This document shows, piece by piece, positions 25,129 through 25,782 of a stretch of 25,782 bases of DNA. The position numbers were made by a program, and so were the translations under genes. Origin of the DNA: SAR116 cluster bacterium (GTDB lineage: Bacteria; Pseudomonadota; Alphaproteobacteria; Puniceispirillales; Puniceispirillaceae); NCBI GenBank assembly GCA_002722385.1, contig PBLR01000025.1, positions 6,295 to 32,076 of the forward strand, written 5' to 3'. The notes under the pieces were generated by a model, which was not told where the DNA came from, searched no databases, and saw nothing but the letters and a program-made list of their open reading frames with translations. The number at the start of each line of letters is the position of its first letter. Within the stretch, counting starts at the first letter, position 1.

Positions 25129-25782
25129 ATGAGTTCCCATCGTCCGTCAGGCCGTTCAGCAGAGCAGATGCGCCCGGTCAGTTTTGAGCCCCATTTTTCC
25201 ACATATGCTGAAGGGTCCTGTCTGATTTGTATTGGCCAGACACATGTGATTTGCACCGCATCTGTTGATGAACGTGTACCGCCATTCCTGCGCGGTACAG
25301 CCAAAGGCTGGGTGACAGCAGAATATGGCATGCTGCCCCGGGCAACCCATTCGCGTATGGACAGAGAAGCAGCCAGAGGAAAGCAGTCTGGACGAACCCA
25401 GGAAATCCAGCGGCTGATCGGCCGGTCTTTGCGGGCCGTGACTGACCTGTCTGCCCTTGGTGAACGGCAGATTAAAATTGACTGTGATGTGATCCGTGCT
25501 GATGGCGGGACCAGAACAGCCTCTATCACCGGCGCATGGGTCGCGTTATCGCTGGCGTGCGAGCATCTTCTGCAGAAAGGTGATATCACCCGTTCACCGC
25601 TTCGTGATCAAGTTGCCGCCATTTCCTGTGGGCTGACCGCGGCCGGGGCGGTTTTGGATCTGGATTATGACGAGGACAGCACAGCTGAGACAGATGCGAA
25701 TTTTGTGCTGACAGCCAGTGGCGGCATTGTGGAAATTCAAGGCACGGCTGAACAGACCCCGTTTACAGCAGATCAGTTCAGC
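25129..25782 (+). CDS. rph: Ribonuclease PH, 3' end cut by window edge
   Basis: Phosphorolytic 3'-5' exoribonuclease that trims tRNA 3' ends. The frame is open from ATG 25129 to the window edge, giving 218 residues of a protein normally about 238 long. It begins [20 protein letters not shown]. Further signatures are [34 protein letters not shown] (the phosphate- and RNA-binding Arg cluster), [19 protein letters not shown] and [10 protein letters not shown]. The ribosome site is weak: GAGG lies about 13 bases upstream. Divergence from hrcA across 117 bases is a common alphaproteobacterial arrangement. The minus-strand frame across this region (25107-25589) is a shadow. Confidence 0.96.
   Translation, partial: MSSHRPSGRSAEQMRPVSFEPHFSTYAEGSCLICIGQTHVICTASVDERVPPFLRGTAKGWVTAEYGMLPRATHSRMDREAARGKQSGRTQEIQRLIGRSLRAVTDLSALGERQIKIDCDVIRADGGTRTASITGAWVALSLACEHLLQKGDITRSPLRDQVAAISCGLTAAGAVLDLDYDEDSTAETDANFVLTASGGIVEIQGTAEQTPFTADQFS

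Noticed and set aside
25107..25589. 160-codon minus-strand frame in the hrcA-rph region
   Set aside because: The plus strand encodes RNase PH with clear signatures over the same bases.
1..25782. tRNA or rRNA genes, CRISPR arrays, insertion sequences, integrases, toxin-antitoxin pairs, riboswitches
   Set aside because: Looked for throughout. No cloverleaf-like segments, regular spaced repeats, transposase motifs or known riboswitch cores were seen by eye; short or degenerate cases could be missed without computation.

Overview
The window is a chromosomal housekeeping segment of an alphaproteobacterium with about 50% G+C. The evidence is gene order. The blocks mutS-glnD-murJ-trpS-nifU with maeB divergent from mutS, dnaK-dnaJ-dapB near nth, and rph divergent from hrcA are all arrangements I know from Alphaproteobacteria. 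A marine SAR116-like lineage would fit the G+C and gene density, but that is inference and cannot be settled here. There are no tRNA or rRNA genes, insertion sequences, CRISPR arrays or phage genes, and no gene-free stretch exceeds 300 bases. The longest non-coding gaps are about 190-205 bases.

Layout. (1) Bases 1-2646: a polysaccharide deacetylase cut by the left edge converges on a membrane-anchored Bax-type glucosaminidase, which lies just downstream of a NifU/NfuA-type Fe-S scaffold gene. (2) 2851-11039, minus strand: a tightly packed run mutS > glnD > murJ > trpS (mismatch repair, nitrogen signalling, lipid II flipping, tRNA charging), probably read through towards nifU. (3) 11132-16465, plus strand: maeB (malic enzyme/phosphotransacetylase hybrid), then phoR and phoB, then a lipoprotein. 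No pst transporter genes lie between phoR and phoB. (4) 16487-18570: nth, a divergent DUF2244 membrane protein, and dapB. (5) 18679-22623, minus strand: grpE, dnaK and dnaJ. dnaK has a near-perfect alphaproteobacterial heat-shock sigma (RpoH) promoter and grpE has a weaker one. (6) 22816-23978, plus strand: a translationally coupled pair of unrecognised genes, a Lys-rich-tailed protein and a double zinc-ribbon membrane protein, placed between grpE and hrcA. (7) 23956-25782: the heat-shock repressor gene hrcA, divergent from rph (RNase PH), which runs off the right edge.

Most of the window is ordinary core genome. The parts worth a second look are the two-gene cassette inside the heat-shock locus with its back-to-back promoters, the structured leader in front of nifU, and the short phoR-phoB gap. 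That gap has a Pho-box-like direct repeat and a possible 23-codon leader ORF whose stop overlaps the phoB start. I found no convincing sign of a new defence or mobile system.

Several starts were moved from the longest open frame to internal ATG codons with better ribosome binding sites (nifU, trpS, murJ, phoB, the lipoprotein, grpE). The reasons are given per gene.
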